The position numbers and the translations under genes are program-made. The notes beneath the pieces were generated by a model. That model worked only from the letters and a program-made list of their open reading frames with translations. It searched no databases and was not told where the DNA came from. This document shows, in pieces, positions 1 to 13,000 of a stretch of DNA of 64,000 bases (positions within the stretch are counted from its first letter, which is position 1; every line of letters begins with the position of its first letter). The DNA is taken from NCBI GenBank assembly GCA_964017045.1, contig OZ024802.1, forward strand, positions 27,282,293 to 27,346,292, given 5' to 3'. This DNA comes from Omphiscola glabra (Eukaryota > Mollusca > Gastropoda > Lymnaeidae).

Positions 1-55
1 TAGCCGGGACAAGGTAGCCGGGACAAGGTAGTCGGGACAAGACAGCCGGGACATA
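1..55. repeat. 17-bp minisatellite
   Basis: Three to four units of AGCCGGGACAAGGT, cut by the window edge, in copy A intron 5. Confidence 0.7.
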
Positions 56-144
56 TGGCAAGGCTATCTATATAGGATTCTATTTTTTTGAAATGACATT
101 ATTTAAAGGAAAATAAATTGTTCCCCTTTCTAATGATTGAACAG

Positions 145-215
145 TGACGAGGCGTTCTCAGTTAGTCAGTGTGTGGAAGGCACGAAAGACTTTGACAAGA
201 AGCTGCATCTCACAG
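145..215 (+). CDS. copy A exon 6
   Basis: Acceptor GAACAG, donor CACAG|GTACTT. Encodes SDEAFSVSQC and a short charged stretch, matching copy B 29095-29165 in length (71 nt) and phase. The donor region is single-copy here, whereas it is expanded about sevenfold in copy B. Confidence 0.75.
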
Positions 216-3200
216 GTACTTGCTTGTAGTTCATTGACCGGGCGAGTCCAACTCGGAATTGTACAGGGGCGTTTTCGAAGCTTGGCGTGTCCAAAGTCAG
301 AATTAACGGTTTGTCTCAAACAGAACTGCTGGGCGTGTCTCAATGATAACTGCTGGGCGTGTCTCAATGATAACTGCTGGGCGTGTCTCAATGAGAACTG
401 CTGGGCGTGTCTCAATGATAACTGCTGGGTGTGTCTCAATCAGAACTGCGGGGTGTGCTCCATGAGAACTGTTGGGCGTGTCTAATGAGAACTGCTGGGT
501 GTGTCTCCACGAGAACTGCTGTGCGTGTCTCATTGAGAACTTCTTCTTCTCTATATTAAGGACCCACGATCAATTTACTGATAATTGTGTCTCCTATGCA
601 TGTAGAGGGGATTTGCTATGTTTCTGTGCCTGGTGTTGATGAGGATATTTCACTGTTTGCAAGGACCACTTAGTGAGGGTATCATGCACTGGGGGTTGGA
701 AGGCCTGAGGTAATAGACGCAAATGAGTCAAATGTTGTCGCCTCAACTGTTCCTTTTGAAAGCTTGTTACAGTCCCTGATAGTCTTTGGCAGGAATGAGC
801 AGTTCCTGTACTGGCTTCTTCCTGGTATGAGCCGGAACTGCCTGTCGCTGTCTATGGGGGAGAGGGACGAGTTTCTGTTGCCGGAGCAGTGGACCAGGCC
901 ATTATTTAATGCTGTGCGTGTCTCATTTAAAACTGTTGGGCGTCTCAACTGATCACATAGTGAACGTCAATTATATCTTAGCCATCTGGGTTGTTGACAA
1001 TAAAATCAGCTTCTTCTTGAAGTCGGAGTAAAAAATGTTTTTTAAAGGACATACATATATATTAAATGTCATTGGTTTATAACATCATGCTTTGCCCCCG
1101 CTGCACTTGGGTTTCTTTGCCAGGGCGGTGAAACCGATCGTAAGAAATAAAAATTGGTGGCGCACACCTTAGGAACCACTGATATACCAGAAGAGAAAAC
1201 CTGACCTTAATCAATGTAATGTCTACAAGCGCTTTATATTAAGGCCAGTTTCAGCACGCGGCCGTGCATAAAAACCATTGGCTGCCCCCCCCCCCCCCGC
1301 CCCAAACGGTGTTTCGAACCATCAGCTCAACAGAGTCCAAAAAATAATAGGGTTTTCATTTTTTTAAAAGTTGTTTTACTTTTCATTTGTCTGATATATA
1401 TTTCTTGTCAGGGTCTACTATCGAGGCAGCGAAGCGTGTCGGGGTTATCAGCGGCAACTGTCGGAGCACCGCCGTCCAGCCGTACTGTAAGCCACAGTTC
1501 TTGGGGAATCGGCCATGGGCTAATCATCTTACCGATACCGTAGCAGGTCAGTGCCATGTGTGGATGTTGGAGCAGGTCAGTACCATGTGTGGATGTGGCA
1601 GCAGGTCAGTACCATTGGTGGATATTGGAGCAGGTCAGTACCATGGGTGGATGTTGGAGCAGGTCAGTACCATGGGTGATGTAGTAGCAGATCACTACCA
1701 TGAGTGGATGTCGTAGCAGTTTAGTACCATCACTGGATGTTTTAGGAGGTCAGTACCATTGCTGGATGTTGTAGCAGGTCACCACCATTGCTGGGTGTTG
1801 TAGCAGGTCTGTTCATTGGGCTGAAGTTGTAGCAAGATCAGTACGTTGGGCCGATGTTGTAGCAAGGTCAGTTCGTTGGGCCGATGTTGTAGCAAGGTCA
1901 GTACGTTGTTTCGGGTCCTAGTATTGGGATTTGAGTCGTGTCTGCTTCTTCTTGCCGCGCGCTTTCTTTTGGCGTGAGCGGTACGCTTATTCTCTGAGGA
2001 TTTCCGCTCCGGCAGTGAGTCTGCCACGCCAAAATGTTCACACTTTAACCTCCCCCACCCCTTTTTTCTCACATAAATTGACACCCCTTTGTCCAAGCCC
2101 CCCACACCCCCCCCCCCGAAAAAAAAGTACTCAAAGCAACACACCCCTCCCACCACACCCAACCTGCTCCAGTTTTAAGTTTTTGTTTTTTTGTTTTCCC
2201 CCGCAATAGAAATGATTTTATCAGAGGAGTATTGGGGCAGAGAGTTCATCACGATGACTGTGCCAGTCAGACAGCACCAGGGCGCCGTGCAGATGGTCCC
2301 TTCTGAAGCTGGTATAGATGTTACCGTCACCGTGAGCTCCAAAGACAAGGTTGTCCTAACGCTGGACTTTAAGGACAAGTTCAATTTCGTAAGTGTTAAT
2401 CATTTGTATAACCCTGTATAATCCTGTATAATCCTGTATACTCCTGGCCAGTGGTCGGAAACTCTCTGAAGGATTAGATGACAAATTTGAAGAAAACAAA
2501 ATGTCTTTCGGAACATGCGGGTGACAAAATATGCTCTGACCCAGTGGTTCTCAACCTTCCTAACGCCGCGACCCTTTAATAGAGTCCCTCCTGTTGTGGC
2601 GACCCCCAACCACAAAATTATTTTGGTTGCTACTTCATAACTGTTAGTATATGTGCTTTCCGATGGTGTTAGGCGACCCCTGGGAAAGGGTCATTCGACC
2701 CCCAAAGGGGTCGCGACCCACAGGTTAAGAACCGCTGCCTAACCACATACAAAAATCACATGATTTATAAAACGGGTACTCGCCCCCAAAAAGGCTTTGC
2801 CGAACCCAATAGATTTAATGTGTATCTTTCCTCAGCTCTGGTTGAAAAAATTTCGTCATTCCTGATTTACGTAGGAGACCTTTGCTGGATGAGGGATTTA
2901 AAGTCGTCTTCCAACTCTCTCTCTCTCTCTATCTTGCTCTCTCTCTACTCTCTATCCCCCCTCTCTCTTTCTCTCCTTCACTCTATCTTTTTCGTCTCTT
3001 TTTGTCTCTCTTTATCTCTCTCCCTACTCTCTCTTTCTCTGTCCCTCTCTCTCCCTTTCTTGCGCGCGCACTATCTCTCAATTTCTTGCTCTCTCTCTCT
3101 ACTATCTTTCCCCCTCTCTTTCCCCCTCTCTTTCACCCTCTCTGTCTCTCCCCCACTCTCTCTTTCTCTCTCTCTCTCTTTATCTCTCTCCCTTCCCCCC

Positions 3201-6200
3201 TCTCTCTCACTCTCTCACCCTCTTTCTCTCTCCCTCCCTCCATTTCTCGCGGGTTCTCTCTGTCTCTCAAGAATACGACTGGCAGCCCGAGTCCCATTAG
3301 AATGAATTAATGCGATTCCTCTCGTTGCGACTCCCTTCATATCTTGTGGAAGTTATATATTTATATAATACCTACGGCCTTGACATAAGAAGGTTACCAA
3401 CTCTTGGGTGAAGAAATGTGCAATAACTTTAGAAACATTATTACTGATAGGAAATTACCAGTATTGTGACAGAATGACTATTGTGACAGTACCACTGCTG
3501 CGACAGGATGGTTTGCGTCAGCAACGCTATTTGTAAAATGTTGACTATTGCGACAGCACCACTACCGTGACAGAATGGCTGTTGTGACAGTACCAGCATT
3601 TTGACAGAATGACTACAGAGACAGTACAGCTACTGCTAACAGATTGACCACTGCTACAGTGCCACTACGTCGATAGAATGACTCTTGTGATATTACCTCT
3701 GCTGTGACAGAATGACTTTTGTGACACTACCTCTGCTGTGACAGAATGACCAGTGTGACAGTACCTCTGCTGTGACAGAATGACCAGTGTGACAGTACAT
3801 CTGCTGTGACAGAATCGCTGTTGTGACAGTACCTCTGCTGTGACAGCATGAGTAGTGTGACAGTACCTCTGCTTTTATACAATGACTAGTGTGACAGTAC
3901 CTCTGCTGTGGCAGCATGACTGTTGTGACAGTACCAAAACTTTGACAGAATGACTATCGTTGCTGTATGCCAAGAAATGTATTGTGCATGTCCAAAGATT
4001 AACGACTATCTGGACCGTGTTGGACCAGCGGCTTAGGAAAGGTGCTCCGAGGAAGCGGTCACGCCCCGGGCGAATTTTTTTTCTTAATATGAAGCCTGGG
4101 CATTTTCGGCCAACTGCATATGGGCGGCAAAAAAGTCTCGACCCACCCACACAACCCACGCAGCACTAACCCTAGCTACGCCCCTGTCTTGGACATTATG
4201 TTTCATACTTGTCGCATGGATATTACTTATTCCTCTGACACATGACATTGACATCTTCCATTTCTTGGCCAATGTCATCTACCGTGACATCACACATACC
4301 ATTGACATGTTCCATTCCTTGGCCAATGTCATCTACCGTGACATCACACATACCATTGACATCTTCCATTCCTTGGCCAATGTCATCTACCGTGACATCA
4401 CACATACCATTGACATCTTCCATTCCTTGGCCAATGTCATCTACCGTGACATCACCCATACCATTGACATCTTCCAATTCTTGGCCAATGTCATCTACCG
4501 TGACATCAGGTAAGCCAAAATTCCCTTGTTCAAATTGGGAGGAAACAAAACGAGTTCAATTTACTGAGCGCGACTAAACGTCACGGTAGCAAACGTTTTC
4601 ATTACGCTCATCCTTCCACAGATTAATGCTAACCTATTCCCGATGGCTATAAAAAGCACTAAGCCTATACTGGTCGTGCAGATACAGCCCCCGATCTGCT
4701 ATTCTGCGGTTAGTACGGACTTATCTGAGCCCCTCGGAGACGCCAGCCTTTCATTACTTGTACCGACGCCTTTGTTCCACTGGGCGTACACCTGGATGTG
4801 AGTAGTTCTTTAGCTGTACCGACGCCTTTGTTCCACTGGGCGTACACCTGGATGTGAGTAGTTCTTTAGCTGTACCGACGCCTTTGTTCAGCTGGGTGTA
4901 CACCTGGATGTGAGTTGTTCGTTGTACCGACGCCTTTGTTCTTCTGGGCGTACAGCTGGATGTGAGTAGTTCTTTAGATGTACCGACGCCTTTGTTCAAC
5001 TGTGTTTACACCTGGATGCGAGTGGTTAGTTGTACCGACGCCTTTGTTCCACTGGGCGTACATCTGGATGTGAGTTGTTCGTTGTACCGACGCCTTTGTT
5101 CTTCTGGGCGTACAGCTGGATGTGAGTAGTTCTTTAGATGTACCGACGCCTTTGTTCAACTGTGTTTACACCTGGATGCGAGTGGTTAGTTGTACCGACA
5201 CCTTTGTTCCACTGGACGTAAACCTGGATGCGAGTATTAAGTTGTAACGACGCCTTTTTTCCACTGAGTGTACACCTGCAGGGAAATAGCAAGTTGTACC
5301 GACCCTTTGTTCCATTGGGCTTACACCTGCATGTGAATAGCCTTTAGTGTTGGAACTGTCTCTTTTGAAAAAGTTAAGGCAGTGGTCGGCAAACTCATTA
5401 GTCAAACGGAAGATTTTTAAAAAATTGAGAGTCAAATTTATCTTGAACAACGTTTCAAGAACAATGTTTTTCACTGTCAAAACTGATTTGTGGCCGACTG
5501 GGCGAGCCGCACTCAGTTGTTAAAGAGCCGCATGCGCCGCGATTTGCCGACCACTGCATTAAGGTAAACTCCAGACACAACCTCTGGGCCTGGAAACAGT
5601 CCCCCCCCCACACCCCAATGCCTGATCCTAGATAAGCCCTCAGGGCCTTACCCCCAGTTGCGTGCCTGAACCGAGGTACATACCTGGCAACAGGTAAACC
5701 CATAGGTCTGATGCCACATACATGTGACCCCCAGATACACGTGACCCCCAGATACATGCCTTGCAACAGGTAAACCCATAGGTCTGATCACAGATACACG
5801 TGACCCCCAGATACATGCCTTGCAACAGGCAAACCCATAGGTCTGATCCCAAATACACGTTACCCCAGATACACCTGACCCCCAGATACAGGCCTGACCC
5901 CCAGATTCATGTCTGACCCCACCTGATACATACATGCCAGACCCCCCCCCAGCTATGTCAGACCGCATTTAAATGACTTAACACATATACATACCTAACC
6001 TCAGATACATGCCTGACCCCAAATAAACTCATAGGCCCAGCCCCGTATTCAAATCATTCAGCTTGACCCCAGGCACCCCAGCCTAGTTCTGGCCCGACAT
6101 TATCGTATAGTTCGTTCTTCTCATGAGAAGATGACCAAGGCTCCAACTTCAGTAGTTTTATTTTGTTTAAAGTGAAGGAGAGTGGCTCAGTTCGTCAGCC

Positions 6201-9200
6201 TCACGCTCTCGTCCTTGCTTATTTTTGCTCCAACGGAAAGACTTGGCCAAGACGACTGGAAATAGACCCGGATGCGGCAGATGACCTGCAGTGTTTCTCC
6301 CAACCTAAAACGCTATGACAGTGTTACCTTGACCCCCAGTTACAACAACCTATGTCTAGCCCCACTTACAACCCCGAAGCTAACCCCAGATGCAGGGCAA
6401 CCCCCCCCCCCCCATTTACAAACCTGATCCTTCCATCCAACCCTCTTCTCCTGTCTTAACTGCGCCTAGTAAATACGATGCCGATCTACACGTCATATTT
6501 TAGTCGCTATCGCCTTTGAGATCGTGTATAAAGTATTCATCTGTCTTAGGGTGCCGCCTCTGTTGGTCAGCCACCACCACTTTGTGGCTTTGATAGCAAT
6601 AAAAGACCACATTTCCTCTATTTCCATGGATGGCCAGCCGATACCGAAAAGGTAAGTTCTCGTGACATAAGTAAGTTCTCGTCACTTAAGTAAGTTCTCG
6701 TGACATAAGTAAGTTCTCGTCACATAAGTAAGTTCTCGTGACATAAGTAAGTTCTCGTTACATAAGTAAGTTCTCGTGACATAAGTAAGTTCTCGTGACA
6801 TAAGTAAGTTCTCGTCACATAAGTAAGTTCTCGTGAAATAAGTAAGTTCTCGTGACATAAGTAAGTTCTCGTCACATAAGTAAGTTCTCGTCACATAAGT
6901 ACGTTCTCGTCACATAAGATTTTTTTGTGTTTCCAATTTAAACCGCTGATACTGTATTGCGACTTGTTAGCAAACCTGCTCCTGTGAGTCACCGCAATGA
7001 AGTGGTTCTCATACTTTGCTTTTCGACCACCGCCCTCATAGGGGCATACACTCATCATTTGCACCACCATCTTTTCACAAATTCAAAGAATAATGCTTGG
7101 TGTGACACCCCCCCCCCGCCAGTAGATGATAATAAAATAATTTAACCCAAAAGGGCTAGAGTAATTAATTTAAATACAATTTTTCTTCTTATTTTATGCA
7201 TTAATAACCTGACAAATTATCAATCGTGCTTCAACATTTTAAGTAGGGCAACAATTTAGCAAGAAATGTATACGTTATACAATATAAATACAAATATATA
7301 ATTAAAGCGTATTTTATGAGCAATAATTACAAGTGCAATTGATGGGCTCGGCAACTTGATGGGCTCGGAAACGAATTGACAGTTTTCTTAGTGCAATGTG
7401 TCAGTGTCTCCTAGCAGAAACTCAGCTGGCTATGTCCAAATTGCTGTGCCGTCTCTTAGCACAGACTCAGTTCGCTATATCCACATTGCTATGCCGTCTC
7501 TGAGCGCCACTGACGACAATGATCTCTTTGCTTTGGGCAAAACAAAATGGACTAAAACAATTAAACCACCTCCAACCATATATATAAATATATATATACA
7601 TTTATTGCGAACGCAACAATGATGTTCTTCACCACCCTCCACCGTGCTAAAGAAATTTTTATTTTTAAGTGAAAACTCGTGATAAAACTTATGAAAAAGT
7701 TATGAACTTATGAACTTATTTGGATCCTGCTCGTTGATTAATCCAGTAGCCACAACTCATCGTGTTCTCCAACTGCCTCAGTTATTTAAAAAGAATGATC
7801 CCCCAGTTTATAACGAAGATGCTGAAATCCCGCCAAGCCAAAATGATAGCAAAATTCTTGCATCCAATGCTTTCACTTCTTGCTCTGACTGGCAGGGAAA
7901 AGAAAGTGTAACTGGACATGACCAGTGTTGCCAATGAATACAGTTAATGTTCGTACAAAAGTAGGGACGACACATTTGGTACCATTCGATAATTGACCCC
8001 CTCCCCCCCCCCCCATAAATGAGCAATGTCGTGTCTGATGTCTTTGAGATGAGCAACCAAGTCAAGAGAAGACCTTGTGTCTTTTAAAAAAAAAGTGTTT
8101 AGCCTTCTCCGGCGCAGCGACAAGCCTGCACCTTCAGGCGACACACTACTGTATCGCGACACAGTTGGAGGGGGGGAAGCACTGATCCGTAGCAGCATTC
8201 AAACACTTATAACTTAACTATAAACCATTTTCCCTCCTCATCTACCAGAGTAAAGTGGGAGTTCGCTCACGGCGGACATGACTACCACGCGACGATGATA
8301 AATACGACCTCGCACGTAAATACGAGCGTCCACACTATCGTATCGAAGAGCTATTTGCGCTTCGGGTGCTACATCTACGGCCAAGGGACGCAGTCTGGCT
8401 ACATGCATCCGGCCGGCTTTCAAGTAAGTGTGCGGTACTACAAGGGGGGTGGGGGGTGGGTGAGGGAGGGTGGTGGTGAAGCTCTCATCATTTCTGTCCA
8501 GACGATATTGTCAACTCCTTGTTCTCTTAGATTGGACAATCCATCAAGTTATTCTTTCGCACGTTGTCATACGACGTACTGATATTGAATCAACTCAAGT
8601 CCTTTATCACAATAAATGTAACTTTAATACCTAATAATATACACAGGCTTTAGTTTCCATAAACACATGCATATAGCGCAGCTCGATATCAGACAGAAAT
8701 AAAACATACGTCACAAAGCAGACAAGACAATACGTCACAACGATCATAAAAATTACCAAGTCAAGCGCGGGAAGAGCGTTCACTAACTAATTAAAACTCT
8801 CAAACACACACACACCGCCTGTAATGAAACGCAATATCCAGTCGCAACAATTATTAATGGATTCCCATACTCGACGGGGACGTATACTTCCGACCAAGAA
8901 AACCGTCGTTATTCAGACATAACCCACTTGGTCGTAAGGGTCACGGTGTGGGATGAATACTGTTGGCCATCCGACAGGAAGTTGTACAACTCTATCAGTG
9001 TGTCCCCGTTTTTTAAATTTTAAAATAAATTAAAATATTATTATTGAATACTCCATAGCAGCGTTTTCCAACCTTAATAAATATATATGTGTGTGTCTAT
9101 GTGTCAAGTTTCAGCTCGATAGCTTGACGGGAAGTGGGTCGATTAGCCGTCCAAAGATTTTGCCACCCAGCCAGTCAGTCATTTAGCCAGCCCCCCCTCC

Positions 9201-9973
9201 CCCAAAAACATCAAAGTTAATATAAAGGATTTAAAAATCAATCATACTTCTTATTTTCGATACAGTTTTATTGACAAATGCAGCGTATAAAGTCATCATT
9301 TGGCTCGTCATTGAGTGACGTACTTTGTAAAGTGCCACTGCCACAGCCCCTACCTGTTCATGCTAGAACTGCGCCCCGTGGTGCACTGATCCCAAAGGTT
9401 TAACACGGGTTAAACGTCTGACATGTCTCAACAGGCGTGTGACACCGTGACAGACAAGCCTAAGATGACCGTCGGGGACGCCATTGACAACGACTGCGAT
9501 GGACACATTGATGAAGAATACGAGAACAGAAAAGGTGAGAGACTCGTTGTTGATATGGTTACCTTGGAAACAAGCCTTCAAGACATCGAGTAGATTCATC
9601 ATGGATCAGCTTGGTGCTTTTCACTGAAACATCTTCGAACTCTTCTCAACCCCGCCTCCTCGGGAGAAACTAGTTGGATGTAGGACTAAGAACATGCCTT
9701 GCTTTTAATAGACAGATCCCGCGATAGTGGATTAGCAACCTAATGCGCATATGAGCATTAGGTTCTCACTTAACAGTTGAATATTTTTAGTTACATATAA
9801 TATTATTTAATTAATGTATGTTAATTTTTAAGTTCATGATTACGTTTTTTAAAATTGTATGTACTGGGTGGTGAGCCCAGCCCTAGGCTGGGGTACCACG
9901 CTATAGAAAACTTCTAATAATAATAATAAACCATGCTCGCCGACATGTTTATGGATTTTTGTTGTCAGCATGA

Positions 9974-10006
<33 letters not shown>

Positions 10007-13000
10007 GTGGTCCCCTCTCCCATAGGTGTATATCTTTGTCCCAAGCATATATGGACAACTTGGTCCACAGCATAGGTGTACACCTTGGATCCCAACATAG
10101 AATGCTTGGAGTCCTATAGTGGGCACGGACCTTGAAGTTTTAGAACGATCCTCAAGTTTTTTGTGTGTTTCCTTAGAAAATGTTGGGCACAGAGTGAAGA
10201 GCCCTTGCTCTCAGAAATCCGTAAATTATAGCAGCCCGTTTATCAAAGGAGACGTGCGGTTTGTAATACATTTTTTAGATGGAATTTTAAGATGGTCTTT
10301 GTGAAACAAATTATTTACGCAGCTAGAATTCGATGTCTGTTTCAGATGATGATAAAGACGGTTTGATAGATGAAGACATTCGAAAATTCAGAATAAGTAA
10401 GTAAAAAAAAAAAAAAAGGCTGGTGGATGGTGAATAAAGCATTTGTACGGAAAAAGGTAGGGGTTGCGTGTCGGGATTTATATATTTATATCGGTAGTTT
10501 TGATGTGTCAGCACACTGGATATATTTTTTAAAAAAACCCAAACAACAACAACATTTTCAATGTGTAGATCCACTGGGTGGATTCGTGTGCAGTATGAAA
10601 ATTATGTGGATACGTTAGCATAAAAAAACACCTGCAATGCGTGGATACAATGGCTTGATTGATCCACTACGCAAGATGCATTAAACAATATTTTTTTTTA
10701 AGCAATGGATACATTTGATTTGTGTGGCTTGGGTGTTTCTTTGCTCCGTGCTTTCGCACTGGGCCTTGCTGTTGTTTGACAATATAGTTGGTTAGCTTTT
10801 TCCATAGTAGAGAAGGTAGACCTCCTATTTTTAAAGACATTTATCCTTGACAAAAACAATACGGTCTTTCAGTATAAGAGTCGAAATATTACGAACTCTA
10901 TGAGTGAAAATAACGGACAGAGATATTAAAAACGGATGAACATTGGAGATTCTAAGTCAGCGGTTCTTAACCTGTGGGTCGCAACCCTTTGGGGGGGGGG
11001 GGGTCACGTGACCCTTTCCCAGGGGTCACCTAAGACCATCTGAAAACTCATTACTCGACAGTTATGAAGTAGAAACAAAAATAATTTTGTTGCGGGGGGT
11101 CGCCACAACATGAGGGACTGTATTAAAGGGTCGCGGTATTAGGAAGGTTGAGAACCGCTGTTTTAAGTCAGTATTGTTCCCCATTTGTAGGATGCCCAAA
11201 GCTGTATACCTGGGGGTCTAACTGTGAGAAGAGCTGCAGTAACTGCGCTGATGATTGCATTGAAGACAACGGGGAGTGTTCCAGCTGCAAGGATGGGTTC
11301 AAACATTCATTGGGTGGATGTGACACGGGTGAGTGGTTTAAAACATTCATTGGGTGGATGTGACACGGGTGAGTGGTTTAAAACATTCATTGGGTGGATG
11401 TGACACGTGTGAGTGTGTTCAAACATTCATTGGGTGGATGTGACACGGGTGAGTGGGTTCAAACACTCATTGGGCGGATGGTTTCAAACATTCATTGGGT
11501 GGTTGTGACACGGGTGAGTGGTTTCAAACATTCAATGGGTGGATGTGACACGGGTGAGTGGTTTCAAACATTCATTGGGCGGATGGTTTTAAACATTCAT
11601 TGGGTGGTTGTGACACGGGTGAGTAGTTTCAAACATTCATTGGGTGGTTGTGACACGGGTGAGTGGTTTCAAACATTCAATGGGTGGATGTGACACGGGT
11701 GAGTGGTTTCAAACATTCATTGGGTGGATGCGACACGGGTGAGTGGTTGTAACGATCGTTCATTGTTTATTATAGAGTTAAGTCTTTTAAAATGATATTT
11801 TGGTAAAATTGGTGACCGTTTTATTCGAATTCCAGCCGATGTCAGCAGCTTGCCAACTGGAAAAAGAAAATTCGTGTAAAAATAACACTTAAATACAACT
11901 TACCTAACTTCTTCTTTCTCATCTGTTTTTCAGCTTGTGAAGAGTTCGAATATGGCAAGGATTGTCAAGGCTCGTGCATAGACAAATGTGGGCGGGACTG
12001 TATCAATCGCTTGACAGGAGAATGTGAAGGTCAGATTGGACGCCATCTTGTAACATTATCGATGGGGAATGGCGGACTTTGCAGTTTGGCACCAAGATGG
12101 CCGATCGCCCATGACTTTCATGATCTTTTACAAAGACAATATCCGTATGATATCCCAATGCGCTTTTACAAAGACAATATCCGTATGATATCCCATGCGC
12201 TTTTACAAAGACAATATCTGTATGATATCCCAATGCGCTTTTACAAAGACAATATCCGTATGATATCCTAATGCGCTTTTACAAAGACAATATCTGTATG
12301 ATATCCCAATGCGCTTTTACAAAGACAATATCCGTATGATATCCCATGCGCTTTTACAAAGACAATATCCGTATGATATCCCATGCGCTTTTACAAAGAC
12401 AATATCCGTATGATATCATAATGCGCTTTTACAAAGACAATATCCGTATGATATCCCAATGCGCTTTTACAAAGACAATATCCGTATGATATCCCATGCG
12501 CTTTTACAAAGACAATATCCGTATGATATCCTAATGCGCTTTTACAAAGACAATATCCGTATGATATCCCAATGCGCTTTTACAAAGACAATATCCGTAT
12601 GATATCCCATGCGCTTTTACAAAGACAATATCCGTATGATATCCCATGCGCTTTTACAAAGACAATATCCGTATGATATCCCAATGCGCTTTTACAAAGA
12701 CAATATCCGTATGATATCCCAATGCGCTTTTACAAAGGGATAACCCATGACTTTCCCACACGTTTATAAAGCTCTGAATTTTTTAAATTTTTATTTACAT
12801 TTTTTGGAGGATGGGGGGGGGGGGGGGGAAGTGTCCCACAAATTAAATTTTAAAATTCCAAACTTATGTGGCTTGAAATTGATTTAAATTGTCCTATTTG
12901 TGGGCAGTGACCTTATATTTGACATTTAAAAAGATGTTGCTTAGGCCATTTACTTTATACTTGACATATTTAAGGAGCCACTTGATTGGACATTGACCTT

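Noticed and set aside
4223..4577. Open frames on both strands over the 54-bp repeat
   Set aside because: Period of 18 codons keeps frames open; copy B has no counterpart and it lies inside an intron.
7398..7622. Small frames within copy A intron 10
   Set aside because: Low-complexity and AT-rich, no splice-compatible link to the gene and no counterpart in copy B.
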